DNA of 64,000 bases from Metridium senile (taxonomy: Eukaryota; Cnidaria; Anthozoa; Actiniaria; Metridiidae). The stretch spans positions 15,715,763 through 15,779,762 of the forward strand of contig OX459108.1 in the NCBI GenBank assembly GCA_949775045.1, read 5' to 3'. The position numbers and the translations under genes were made by a program. Below the pieces are notes generated by a model that saw only the letters and a list, made by a program, of their open reading frames with translations, was not told where the DNA came from and did not search any database. Each line of letters begins with the position of its first letter. The first letter of the stretch is position 1. Positions 10,801 through 22,400 of this stretch are shown in pieces.

Positions 10801-13214
10801 CATCACAACCAATACCATCACTACTATTATTACCATCATCATCACTATCAACATTGACATCACCATCATCATCACACCATCATGACTATCATCATCACAC
10901 CATCATCATCATTACTATTGACATCACCATCATGACTATCATCATCACACCATCATCATCATTACTATTAACATCACCATCATTATTATAAGTATCGTGA
11001 TAATTACCTCTTCATCAGATTGTTCATGTGTAGGTGATGGTACAGGGGAATGTACATTGCCATGATCATATCCTACTATGGTAGACTTGGATGATATTGA
11101 GGAACTCAGTGATTTTCTCAACTCTTGTTCATGTTTCTTGTTCTTTTCACGCTCCATTTTCTCTAGACCTTCACGTATCCACAATGGCAGTGCTTTTTTC
11201 TTCACATCTAGCAAACAAAAGTTTGTTAGTATAATTTTTTTTCAACAATATTTATACAGGGCATCTAATTAGCTAACTTGTTTAAATAGAGCCATGTATT
11301 GCATGGTATTGCATGCTGACTGTTAAAGCAATAAAACTAATGAGCTACAATAGTACAATTAACAATAAAACATAAATTATAAAGATACTCAATGATGGCA
11401 ATGATGATAATGGTTGTTTTGATGAAGATAGTGATGATGATGGTGGTGGTGATGATAATGGTTGTTTTGATGAAGATAGTGATGATGATGGTGGCAATGA
11501 TGATAATGGTTGTTTTGATGAAGATAGTGATGATGATGGTGGCAATGATGATAATGGTTGTTTTGATGAAGATAGTGATGATGATGGTGGTGGTGATGAT
11601 AATGGTTGTTTTGATGAAGATAGTGATGATGATGGTGGTGGTGAAGATAATGGTTGTTTTGATGAAGATAGTGATGATGGTGGTGGTGGTGAAGATAATG
11701 GTTGTTTTGATGAAGATAGTGATGATGATGGTGGTGGTGAAGATAATGGTTGTTTTGATGAAGATAGTGATGATGATTGGTGGTAGTGATAATGATGGCA
11801 ATGATGATAATGGTTGTTTTGATGAAGATAGTGATGATGATGGTGGTGGTGAAGATAATGGTTGTTTTGATGAAGATAGTGATGATGATTGGTGGTAGTG
11901 ATAATGATGGCAATGATGATAATGGTTGTTTTGATGATGGTGGTGATTGTGATGATGGCAATGATGATAATCATTTCTAACCTGACATAGTAGAATAATC
12001 AAAGCCATGTATGGCACTAACAGGCTCAGGATTTCTATCATGTCTTGAATGATGTCTATCTGTATCATAATGCTTGGAATGATGATGATGATGATGATCA
12101 TCATGATCGTAATCAAACCACTGTGATGATGATGGTGTTGGCACTGCAGGGTTGGCTGATGGAGGTTGATGACTCTGATGTCCGTAATCAAACCGTTGAG
12201 CTGGTACATGTCCAAATGGCTGTGCACTTGATGATGGTGTAAAACCATGATTATGATCAAAGGTTTGCATACCTAGAAATATAAATGTGAAAAATGGTAA
12301 AGAAAGACTGCAAAATTATATACAGTACAGTAATAGGTTATTTCAAGTAACTAAAAGTGTATTTTACACATTAAGTATGGCTAAAATGAAATCTATGTTG
12401 TGGATTCCTGGCCAAATAGTGAATACAATAATGCTACAGTAAGTGGTTAATATACCTGGTAAAGCTGGCGGTGGTCCTACTTCAGGTAGAGGCACAGGCT
12501 GACCATGGTTATAATCTAGTCTTGTCACTGCAATCCCTTGGTCAGGGGGGCCACTATCTAATGGTTCATCATCCATAGCAACCGTCTCTAGGTTGTCAAC
12601 ATTATGTTCCTGTTTTTCCCCAGGGGGAGGAGGCGGGTCCCTTGCTGTACCATCAGTATTAGGTAAAGGTGGTTTTGGCTGTTGATTTGGTGGTGGGGGG
12701 TAGAACCCTTGTGGTTGCTTGGCCATGTCTTCTTGGGCCTGTCTTTGCTGTGCCCATAATGCTGCTCTAGTGGCCCAGTCAGGACTGGAATCTATCAAAG
12801 AGACACAGCATATAAGGGATATGAATACAGAAAATACACCTTATATCTAATAAAACTTACCGTTACAAGCTATTGTAGTAATGATACCAGATGGAAAGAT
12901 GATGGTGATAATGAGAGAGAGTAAGACTATTATAATAAGACTATTACTAACAAAATTGTGGCAGAAAAACTATTCACCTACAGACAGCTAAAGAGACCTA
13001 AAATATTGACCTTGGATAATGCAATATGTACAGTATTCACCTCATGTCAGTGCAATATATACAATATTGACCTCTGACAAGGTTCGATCTACAGTATTGA
13101 CCTAAAACAGTGTAAATATCATGAAAGGCAATATACAAACTCACCTTGAGGTGGAAATTGATACCCATAATTCATTGGCCACCACTGATTTGGTTGGTTG
13201 CCGTTGGCCCACAT
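7858..13214 (-). CDS. PNISR: PNISR, PNN-interacting serine/arginine-rich protein
   Basis: Nuclear SR-related protein thought to act with pinin at splicing speckles. Nine minus-strand exons: 13214-13145, 12791-12456, 12272-11982, 11207-11008, 10674-10513, 10065-9966, 9893-9831, 9492-8709 and 7888-7858 (stop). All phases agree, giving 678 residues (human about 805). The start MWANGNQPNQWWPMN resembles the human start MWDQGGQPWQQWPLN. Family blocks: DWATRAALWAQQR (exon 2), LPLWIREGLEKMEREKNKK (about 238-256) and MTEILLFVTNEQIIKIAKD (about 361-379). They are followed by an acidic GSDSESSDEEEE stretch and an RS domain (about 450-668) with repeated SRSxSP units. The tail SKSPRHKRH comes from a 31-nt last exon. 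Exons 2-3 are Pro- and His-rich. Identity is firm; it is divergent from COQ3. Confidence 0.95.
7906..8602. repeat. GAT-triplet array in the last PNISR intron
   Basis: About 700 bp of imperfect (GAT)n with interspersed AATAATTGT, almost filling the intron 7889-8708. The 287-residue minus-strand open frame here is low-complexity Ile/Thr and runs through the intron, so it is not a gene. Confidence 0.93.
9700..9765. repeat. Hairpin GTGGAATGCCTGGATG
   Basis: Perfect inverted repeat GTGGAATGCCTGGATG / CATCCAGGCATTCCAC separated by about 30 bp in PNISR intron 7. Probably a small foldback element. Confidence 0.7.
10150..10480. repeat. Dispersed repeat in PNISR intron 5
   Basis: Two imperfect direct copies of a segment with GTATTGTGATGCTTATTTAC, CCAACCA and TTGTTCTAAGAACAATG. 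A third relative lies at 42830-42960 and a minus-strand fragment at 20630-20700. Confidence 0.6.
10680..11000. repeat. ATC-triplet array in PNISR intron 4
   Basis: Imperfect (ATC)n/(ATT)n with a short internal duplication (CACCATCATGACTATCATCA near 10881 and 10927). It fills the intron between the PNISR exons at 11008 and 10674. Confidence 0.9.
11385..11965. repeat. Minisatellite in PNISR intron 3
   Basis: About ten copies of a 51-60 bp unit containing GATAATGGTTGTTTTGATGA followed by AGATAGTGATGATGATGGTG. Both strands stay open for long stretches (for example 307 residues on the minus strand) only because the unit length is mostly a multiple of three. The splice sites at 11207 and 11982 exclude it from the PNISR message. 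Confidence 0.92.
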
Positions 13215-14868
13215 TATTGTAGCTAGCTATTAGGAAGACGTCAAAAGCAAGTTCGCAATACTGAAGTATCATAACAACATCGTAACAAAGTATAACAGAA
13301 CCAGATAAAATATAAACATATCACTACAATGTTTAACAATATTGTTACCATCGTAATAAAGCATGACCCATTTAAAATACAAATATATCACTACAACGTT
13401 TAACAATACTGCTAACATTGTAATAAAGCATGACCCAGTTAAAATACAAACAATATATTACTACAACAATGTGTAACAATGCTGTTACAATCATGAGAAT
13501 ATTGATGGTTTTAATAGTTATTTGACAAGAGTAAATCTAGACTAATTTACATGATTATTTAGAATATTACATTATGTAAGCTCAACTATGGTATACCATA
13601 AGAATGTATCTGTTTTGACAGCATTTCTCAGTATTCTGTCAGGCGTTAACAAGTTATGTTGGCACCTCTGACTATAATTTTGAAAATGAGGGCTGCGCAA
13701 ATTGAAATTCAAATGCATGAGATAAGGTATAAACACTGAGATTGCAGAACATTGTGAAATGCTATCATACAAACTCAATGTTTATATAATATACGTAAGA
13801 TTAGTTTAAAAAAGAAAAAAAATATTAAAGACTTGAAACTTAATTGCCACATGCTATGGATAACTTACTAAAAACATGCTTTCAAATCACTGTTGTTTCT
13901 CGTCCAAAGTAAATTGAAATAATTATTATTTACAAAAGCAATTATAAAACCAGAACAAAATTGTTTTACGCCAGTGGATGTTTTAAAAGAAATGGTGCTA
14001 CAAGAATGAGACTTGACAAAGCTAAGTTAACACAAGGAGTTGAACACTTGGATTTTTCTGTAGTCACGTTCTTAAACCATGACTGATCATGTATTTGATA
14101 GAATAAGTATGCTTTTTACAGCATAAAGTAGGCAATGTAATGTCCCAAACGAGCGTTTTGGAGAAACATATGATGACAGCACCTTCGTGGCAAATTATTG
14201 CCGCCATTTTGGCGAGACAACGCCAAAATATACTGCGTAAAATAGCTGCAAACCTTGACAATATCTTCACATTTTTCCTACCTGTGGCAAGACAATTTAC
14301 TAAAGAAATCTTGTACCTGCAATTGTTCGTTATTTTATCTTGAATTTAGTAGAAATGGTGTGAAATTTACAGTAAACCCCAACAACAACATCTTCGACGA
14401 GAAGCATGGGTTACAGGGGGGATAATGTATTCAACAATCTGCCAACCCTAGGCACGACCGATATGCTTCTTGGGTAATAAAAAACTTTTAACAAAAAACT
14501 TTAATATTAATTTTTCAGCAAAAATCAAATATTTCATTCTTTTAAAATAAATAATTTAAACCCGGTGAAAAACCTATCAATACCCTATGAAAACCCTTTA
14601 AAACCTCTATGAATACCCTATGAAAACACTATGAATTTTTTTTTTATTACTGTGTTTACTCATAACTGCGTCAGGCTGTAGTCCTATATTATAAAAATAA
14701 TAACAAATTAATAAAACATGAACGAATATTAATGAAGATACACAAAAATAAACAAAAATATAATTTTATTTACTCATTAGTCCCAGTCTTCCTCGGTTGA
14801 AAATCCCCGCTGACCAGTAGAATTCAACTTTAAAAATAGCCAACTAAATTGTTGTTTTGTTACAAATA
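13215..14868. promoter_or_regulatory. Divergent PNISR/COQ3 intergenic region
   Basis: 1.65 kb between the two start codons, so both promoters should be here. 13300-13480 has three rough copies of a TACTACAACRTTTAACAAT / GTAATAAAGCATGACC segment. 14555-14640 has a degenerate CCCTATGAAAA repeat. 14190-14240 has a GCCGCCATTTTGGCGAGACA block. No clear TATA box or exon was found, and the short open frames at 14064-14343 have no recognisable content. Confidence 0.5.
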
Positions 14869-17624
14869 ATGATGGATATTTTTCGTGTTTTCTGTCGTTT
14901 TTCCTTGACAAAAAGCACAGCTATTAGTTCTATAAGAGGTACATTTTATGCCACAGCCACAAAAAGACCACGAAATAGAATCAAAGTGTTGAGATGTCAT
15001 CATCGATTTTACTCTTCAACTACTACACAGGTTTGTAAGAATCGACGTGCGATATCTTGTATTATTATATAACATATAGTGGTATACCGAGTGATATCAA
15101 CTAGATAAAAAGCCTATCCTAGTCATGAAGATATCATTGATATCGCACATGTGTGATATCACTCTCAACCAATCAACTTTCAAAAAAAAATTTTTTTTTC
15201 TTCAATCTGTTATATAATAAACAGAACATTACATGTGCGCTTGGAGATATGAATTTTATCTTCTCGTGTTGAAAAGATATCCCACTCATTCGCTGCGCTC
15301 ACTCGTGGGGATATCTTATCAACACTCGAAGATAAAATTCATATCTCCGTGCGCCCATGTAATATCCTCAATGTGTACCATAGTATGATATTCTGGGACC
15401 ACAAATTGCACATATCTAATTACAATATTAAACTATTATATTAATCCTTACATTACATTACTTTACATTGAATTATATTTTACTCAATTGCACATGTCTA
15501 AGTCAATGTTTTACTACAGTTTTCAGATACAGTTGATGACGATGAAGTTACAAAGCTAAGCAAAGGTGCAAGTGATTGGTGGGATGTTTATGGTGAATTT
15601 AATGCACTGCATTCAATGAATAGAGTCCGCGTACCATTCATCAAGAATGCAATATTATCACATTGTGATGACAGTAGTATATCCCAAGCATTACCTCTAA
15701 AAGATATCAACATCCTGGATATTGGTTGTGGTGGTGGTATCCTGCCAGAGGTAATTATTACTGTCACTACCCCTATGGGGAATGAATTGTCAGATCAGCT
15801 GTATTCTCCAAGGGAAAAAAACTGTACCTGCAATGTCTTCGATAATAAAAATCACATGTATTGGCCATGATGATATGATAATAATGGTGATGCTGATAGT
15901 GATGATGATGATGATGATGATAGTGATGATGATGATGATGATGCTGATAGTGATGATGATGATGATGGTGATTATGAAGATTGAAGTGATGACAATGATG
16001 ATGGTACTCATGATAATGAGGATGAGGATGATAGCAATGATGATGCTGCTAATGATGATAGTGATGATGAAGATTGAAGTGATGACGATGATGGTACTCA
16101 TGATAATGATGATGGTGATAATGATGATGATAGCAATGATCATGCTGATAATGGTGATGGTGATAATGATACTGGTGATGATAATAATGATGATGATAAT
16201 AGCAATGATGATGATGATAATGATGATGATAAAAATTGAGGTGATGATGGTGATGATAATGATAATGATTATGATATCTTAACATAGGCTCTTGCAAGAC
16301 TGGGAGCCAATGTGACAGGAATAGATGCATCTGCAAGGAATATACATGTAGCAATGCGCCACTCATCCCATGATCCTTTGCTGTCCCAGCGCCTTAGTTA
16401 TAAATGTATTACAGCACAGGAGCTTGCCGAGGATAGCCATGTATATGACTGTGTTATGTCATCAGAAGTCATAGAACATGTTACTGAAAAGGATTCATTT
16501 GTAAAAGCCATTGCAAATCTTCTGAAGGTAAAGTTGGTTGTAGTGTTTTGTACAAAATAATGTCATTGACTATTATTATCAGTTCTCACAATTATTATCA
16601 TCACAATTATCATCATCACAATTATCATGATCACAATCACCATTGTAATCATCAATACAATCATCATCACCATCATCATTATTATCATCATCACCATTAC
16701 TGGTATTATCAATTATTTCTATAGTGTGCATCTTCATCTCTTTACCATTGTGGTTATTCTCTTCACTGCTGTAACCTCTTTCACCTTTATTATTTTGATA
16801 GCCTGGAGGTTCTGTTGTCATGACAACACTGGGACAAACAACAAAGTCGTATATAGCTGCTATTGTGGCGGCAGAGTATTTAACACATATGGTTACCCCG
16901 GGAACACATGACTGGAATAAGTTTATAACAGCAGAAGATTTGAAAGACCTATTAGCAACATGTAAGTGTACAAATAACACACAATTTGAAATGATTGCAC
17001 TCCAAAAAATATATATATATTTATGGGTGGCATGAGTGGCCTGGTGGTGAGAATGCTGGCCTTTCACCACTGTAACCTGGGTTCGATTCCTGGCTCGGGC
17101 AACAAGTGAATAGAGTTTGTTTGATGTGTTGTTCTCTCTCATGCCACAAGGGTTTTTCTACAGGTTATTCGTTTTTCCTCCTTCCGCAAAAATCAACATG
17201 TGAGCAGAGTTGTGTGTTGTAAATATGGAATGTAGTGGTAGTGAGTGTTAGTGAACCTCACGGAAGAGCCCTGATGGGGAGTGTTGGATGTAAAATATAT
17301 TTGTTTATGTCCATTGAGACATGAGAAATGATGTGTATTAGTTAGTCTAATATGTATTTCATGATTAAGTGCCTTCACTTTACTAAAGTGTAACTTAGAT
17401 TATCTTATATTTCATGGATATGGTGTCTTCACTCTAAAAGATGAGGATCAAGTAATGGATAACTTTGTTTTCCAGATAACCTAGAGACTGTGAATATACA
17501 AGGACTTTGTTATAACCCATTGATGAATCATTGGAGTCTAATGGATGATCCTAGCGTCAATTATGCTATTCATGCTGTCAAAACAGACACTGATTCAACT
17601 GAGAACACACAAGACAAGTTGTAA
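14869..17624 (+). CDS. COQ3: COQ3, ubiquinone biosynthesis O-methyltransferase, mitochondrial
   Basis: AdoMet-dependent O-methyltransferase that performs both O-methylation steps of coenzyme Q synthesis at the matrix face of the inner mitochondrial membrane. Five exons: 14869-15030, 15520-15750, 16288-16527, 16802-16961 and 17476-17624 (TAA). They are in phase and give 313 residues. The first 54 residues are rich in Arg and Ser with almost no acidic residues, as expected of a mitochondrial presequence; a second ATG at 14872 is equally possible. Family motifs: SDWWDVYGEFNALHSMNRVR (about 72-91), SAM motif I ILDIGCGGG (119-127), GIDAS (142-146), SSEVIEH (189-195), PGGSVVMTTLG, GTHDWNKFI and LCYNPLMNHW. 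Slightly shorter than human COQ3 (369). Head-to-head with PNISR, tail-to-tail with NUS1. Confidence 0.95.
15243..15348. mobile_element. Palindromic MITE in COQ3 intron 1
   Basis: Arms of about 45 bp starting GGAGATATGAATTTTATCTT and mirrored at 15304-15348. The centre reads CATTCGCTGCGCTCACTCGT. The flanks TTACATGTGCGC and GCGCCCATGTAA extend the inversion. The wider region 15085-15170 is rich in GATATC. Confidence 0.85.
15868..16272. repeat. GAT-triplet array in COQ3 intron 2
   Basis: Imperfect (GAT)n that fills the intron almost to the acceptor at 16287. A longer direct duplication, GAAGATTGAAGTGATGAC, occurs at 15977 and 16069. Confidence 0.92.
16575..16700. repeat. ATC/ATT triplet tract in COQ3 intron 3
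   Basis: Short (ATC)n-like tract with CACAATTAT interruptions in the COQ3 intron 16528-16801. Confidence 0.85.
17025..17215 (+). mobile_element. tRNA-derived SINE in COQ3 intron 4
   Basis: tRNA-like head with an A-box-like stretch (AGTGGCCTGGTGGTGAG, 17035-17051) and a B box (GGGTTCGATTCC, 17079-17090). It is followed by a body containing CATGCCACAAGGGTTTTTCT and a GGTTATTCGTTTTTCCTCC stretch, a 3' region common in invertebrate SINEs. The 3' boundary is uncertain. Confidence 0.75.
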
Positions 17625-18410
17625 CTTAACAGTTAGAAGAACATTACATCCAGGAATATAGTTGAACTAGTCACTGCCTATTAGTTTATATATAGTGACT
17701 GTAACACAACAAGAAACATCAAAATAAGAGAAACAATACCTTGGGACAACTTTACTTGTCTAGTGGTTCAAACTAGCAACATAAGCATACACTGAATCGA
17801 AATATGGTGTCTAATTTTAATACCTATTGTTCTTGACTGGCTAGCCTTGTATACATGTGAAAGCTCCATTGTGTTTCAAAGTTAACATGAGGCTAACCAG
17901 TCAAGAACAATAGTTATTATAATTGGGACGCCATATTTTGATTTGGTCTATAAGCAAGATACACAGACTCAGTTGGGCTTTGCTCATTAGTAATGCTTGT
18001 TTTCTCTCTCTCTCTTAGGATCTTGGGCTTCCTGTGTTAATTTTGTTCCCATTCAACACAGGAAGACCAAAACCCAATTTCCCCCCGAAAGAATGCCTGT
18101 TTAGCAGGCTAGTCATGCTTGTTTTCTCTCACACCTATTGAGATATGCTTCACTGAGTCTGTGTATGTTGCTTATGCTTATGTCGCTAGTGTGAACCAGG
18201 CTAAAGTGTCACTAAATAGAACTATTAGGTAGTAACAATATTGTTTTTCTTTTGCATGGTTCTAACTACAAAACAGTTTATATTCAAAAGATGGATTTAA
18301 AGTCAAAGTAATAAAGAAAAGTTATAAAGCATTCTGGTACTGGTAGTAAAATGATACCTTTTTTAAATGGTCTATATAGATTTTTGAAATACTGTAGGGT
18401 CTGTTTTACT
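17625..18410. other. COQ3/NUS1 convergent intergenic, nested foldbacks
   Basis: 17759-18205 is a nested inverted structure. The outer arms are CTAGTGGTTCAAACTAGCAA and a GTGTATGTTGCTTATGC..CTAGTGTGAACCAGG region. The inner arms are CTATTGTTCTTGACTGGCTA and TAACCAGTCAAGAACAATAG. A copy of the inner type lies at 41330-41410. The string GGGCTTCCTGTG occurs at 18026. No gene seen. Confidence 0.65.
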
Positions 18411-18780
18411 GTCTTGCAAGGGGATGGACTCCCTTTGCCCAAGTGGTAGGGATGATTGGCGGCTGTTTTAAAAACAACCCCTAAAAGGTACACACAGATC
18501 TGAAAATAACTGTTAAAGCCTTGTTGATTTCAGCCCCTAAAAGGTACACACAGATCTGAAAATAACTGTTAAAGCCTTGTTGATTTCAGCCCCTAAAAGG
18601 TACACACAGATCTGAAAATAACTGTTAAAGCCTTGTTGATTTCAGCCCCTAAAAGGTACACACAGATCTGAAAATAACTGTTAAAGCCTTGTTGATTTCA
18701 GCCCCTAAAAGGTATGGCTGTGTGATGTTCGATCACCCCTACTACTTGGACAAAGGGAGTATCCCTGGGCTGTCTTTCTT
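18411..18780. mobile_element. TIR element carrying a 57-bp minisatellite
   Basis: Inverted ends: GGATGGACTCCCTTTGCCCA..GTGGTAGGG near 18421 and CCCCTACTACTTGGACAAAG..GGAGTATCC near 18736. The interior has four to five near-identical 57-bp units starting CCCCTAAAAGGTACACACAG and ending TTGTTGATTTCAG. A relative with the same CCTTTTAGGG core is at 61047-61345. Confidence 0.8.
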
Positions 18781-19420
18781 GTAAACAACTTTAGTTACTG
18801 CCCAATCCCATCCTTTTGTCAACCTGGAACTCTTTTATGGTAAATCATTGTCTACATAATTTTTAATGATTTCATAAATTAACTTTCATGTTATGTTTTA
18901 CAAAGGATTCAAAGCAAATCAAGACAATCAATAAGCAGTTTTGTTTGTCTTTATAAAGAACAACATGTATATACAAGAATCAAGTTTACTACATATAAAT
19001 TAAATAAAAAACATCACACCAAATCAAAATATGCCTGCTAATTAAATTTGTTCTAGATTAACTACAATAATGTTCACAATTGTTGGAACATTTCTGTTAA
19101 AAAATTGTTGTTAGTATGGTCAGCAGTAATTTCCCCAAATAGTTGTTGAGTTATGGAACTTGATGGTTCGCCATATTGAATAAAACAAATGTAGTTCAGT
19201 CAGTACTGTTCTATTGTTGTTGCTCACACAACTTTGTTTGATTTTACAAGAGCAAAAACATCTATTGGTTTTTAAACTAGACTACTTTGTCATAAACATT
19301 AGTAGCTAACCACATTTTGATTCAGCTTATTAACCCACATTATTCCGCTTCCCATTTTCTATTTCATTTCCATTTTTTCACTATTTATTAAGTAGAATAT
19401 TCTATTTTTATCATTGTATT
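18781..19420. other. NUS1 3' flank
   Basis: AT-rich, no repeat structure or open frame of note. A minus-strand AATAAA at 19384-19389 lies about 32 bp past the NUS1 stop and could be its poly(A) signal. Confidence 0.5.
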
Positions 19421-22400
19421 TTATAGTCCAAATCTCTTCTCACAATTACCATATTGTTTTAAACTTTCGAGAAATAATGAGAAATTTATATGATGGTGAG
19501 TTTTATGTGACCTGCAAAGAAATAAAATAGATACATATTATTAAAAATTCTGGAATTGCAGTCAGGATTCATTATTACTAATTTTTTACGTTTTGTCTCT
19601 GACTTGAAAACTTGAAAGTATCAGATGTTTTGGTCCATCATCACGGACCTTCATCAGTGATGGCGGTTGTAGAGACAGAGACAAAACGTAAAAAATTGAT
19701 AAGATACATATTAGTTTAAAAGTTTGTCAAAGTAAATTTGAAAAAATGATTGAATGACTGCAAGGGACTGTGGGTAATAAATGTTGATCATAAATCAATG
19801 AAAAGATGTGTTGTTTATTTTTTAACTCCAAAACATCACTGATTTTTTGCTCACTTTCTATATAATGTACAACAGTCATGAATCAATTAACCACAATGTA
19901 TGTAGAAGGCCACAGGGTCATTGGAGCAAGCTGTCACATGTCACCCTCTTTAAATAAAGTCACTCACTAACACAGTAACAATATCTTTGTACCATTTTCA
20001 CCAGACTGTAGAACGTTTTAGAGTTTCAATTATATTAAAAGCCAGTTCAAACCTTTGAGATTCATGAAACAAATGTTGATATAAAATTCCTTTCATTACC
20101 ACTGAGCTATAATAAAATTCTAAAGAATATACAACATGCTATTGAGGGTGATATTGTATGATAATAACAGTGAAATAGAGTGTCAGGTCACTTTTATAGT
20201 TATTTCTCTTCTACTCCTCAACAAGTCAATTAACAGTATCATTGCAATAATTCTAGACTTACATAAATTCTGTTAGTCTTGTCTGCCAAGGTAGAAATCC
20301 CATTAACATATCAACTTTGCCAAACTTAAGTGCTAGCTCGGGGTCTGGTATACCATGTGTTGCTATGGAAACAAGATACCCTGTTATAGACACCTTAAAA
20401 GTATTGGGATAACATTGTTACTGTATGCACAGGGACCCCTAATCAATCTATAATTGTAAATAGATGAAATAAGAAATGGTCTTTTAGTGATTTTTAAAAA
20501 TAATAGTGAAACCCAACAATAAAACAAGTGCAAGTCAACACAGGAAACCTAAGCAGCAAGTAATTGCATTTGCGCGATTTTGTTTGCAATTTTAAACAAT
20601 TATTAATTGATTAGGGGTCGCTTTGCTGTATGTATAGGTGGACATATAGTGAAGTAGTTTGTTATGGTTTTGCCAACCAACAATGTTTTGTAAAAATGGT
20701 TAGCAAATTAACTTATAAACACTACGCTCAACTATTGTAATCACAATATGTACTCCGATGAAGGGCTAAAAGCTCGAAACGTCAGTAAAGTTAAGTCAAT
20801 ATTTTTTACGTTGTTACAAATTTCATTATATAACCTATCATTTATATCAAACACCGACGCAGCCTATACTAATTTACTTGCTAGTTTCCATTTATTGTAA
20901 TCACAGATATCGTTTTAATAAATAGATGGATCAATTTATGAATGAAAGCATGGATAGATGTATGAATAAATGAATGGATAAATGAAGAGATAAAAGAATA
21001 AATGAAGACTTGAATAAATAAAGGGACAAATGAATGAATGAATGGATAAACAAATGAATAAATGAATGGATGAATGGATGGATGTATAACTGATAAAAAG
21101 AATAGACTGAATGAACCTTTTAGCATTTGATCCATGACATCTACTTTCATGTGCTTGGGTATTGCTTCTTTTCTTTGAATTTCTAAGCAAAAATCTTGTG
21201 CTGCCTGTACAATGTCTCCTCGTCCATCTTCTTCAGATAAAAGACTTATACATGCTTGCTTTGGTGCTGTGTCAACAAGATAAAATCAACAAAAAATTTT
21301 TGGTGTAATTTAGAGCTTTATCTGAATAATTTATTTTAAATACTGTCAAACACTGTTTCATCTTTGGAAGACAATCTGATCATTGTTTTTTATAGCTTCA
21401 ATAAAGAGAACCATGTACAGCATGGGATATTATTGTTATTGTGTAATAATGTGATGATAAGGCCATCAGCTGACATGATCACATGACTATACTCTAACAT
21501 TTTCATAACACAGGAAGTCCCATGCAATAGAACATTACCTCCAACATAGCTAACAAGGTCAAAGTATTTAATATATACTGGAGGGGAGAGGGATAGGGAA
21601 ATTTGGCATTACTACCAACATAGCTTACAAGGTCAAACAATTTAATTAATACTAGGGGGAGAAGGGTAGGGGAATTTGGCATTATTGCCAACATAGCTCA
21701 CAAGGTCAAACTATTTAATTAATACTAGGGGGAGAAGGGAAGGGGAATTTGGCATTACTACCAACATAGCTATCAAGGTCAAACAATTTAATTAATACTA
21801 GGGGGAGAAGGGTAGGGGAATATGGCATTATTGCCAACATAGCTATCAAGGTCAAAGTATTTATTTAATACTCGGGGGAGAAGGGTAGGGGAATTTGGCA
21901 TTATTACCAACATAGCTTACATGGTCAAACTATTTATTTAATACTAGGGGGAGAAGGGTAGGGGAATTTGGCATTATTGCCAACATAGCTATCAAGGTCA
22001 AAGTATTTATTTAATACTAGGGGGAGAAGGGTAGGGGAATTTGGCATTATTGCCAACATAGCTATCAAGGTCAAAGTATTTATTTAATACTAGGGGGAGA
22101 AGGGTAGGGGAATTTGGCATTATTGCCAACATAGCTTACAAGGTCAAACTATTTAATTAATACTAGGGTGAGAAGGGTAGGGGAATTTGGCATTATTGCC
22201 AACATAGCTATCAAGGTCAAAGTATTTATTTAATACTAGGGGGAGAAGGGTAGGGGAATTTGGCATTATTGCCAACATAGCTATCAAGGTCAAAGTATTT
22301 ATTTAATACTAGGGGGAGAAGGGTAGGGGAATTTGGCATTATTGCCAACATAGCTCACAAGGTCAAACTATTTAATTAATACTAGGGTGAGAAGGGTAGG

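Noticed and set aside
11337..12260. Minus-strand frames of 307, 209 and 190 residues
   Set aside because: They run from a real PNISR exon (11982-12272) or an alternative frame into a minisatellite intron; only the exon part is coding.
14064..14343. Overlapping 67-68 residue frames in the PNISR/COQ3 gap
   Set aside because: No splice signals, family motif or composition bias; looks like chance open frames around a GCCGCCATTTTGGCG stretch.
15751..16287. COQ3 intron 2 as a second U12-type intron (3' end has TATCTTAAC near the acceptor)
   Set aside because: The 5' end is GTAATTATT, not GTATCCTT or ATATCCTT, so the branch-like string is coincidental.
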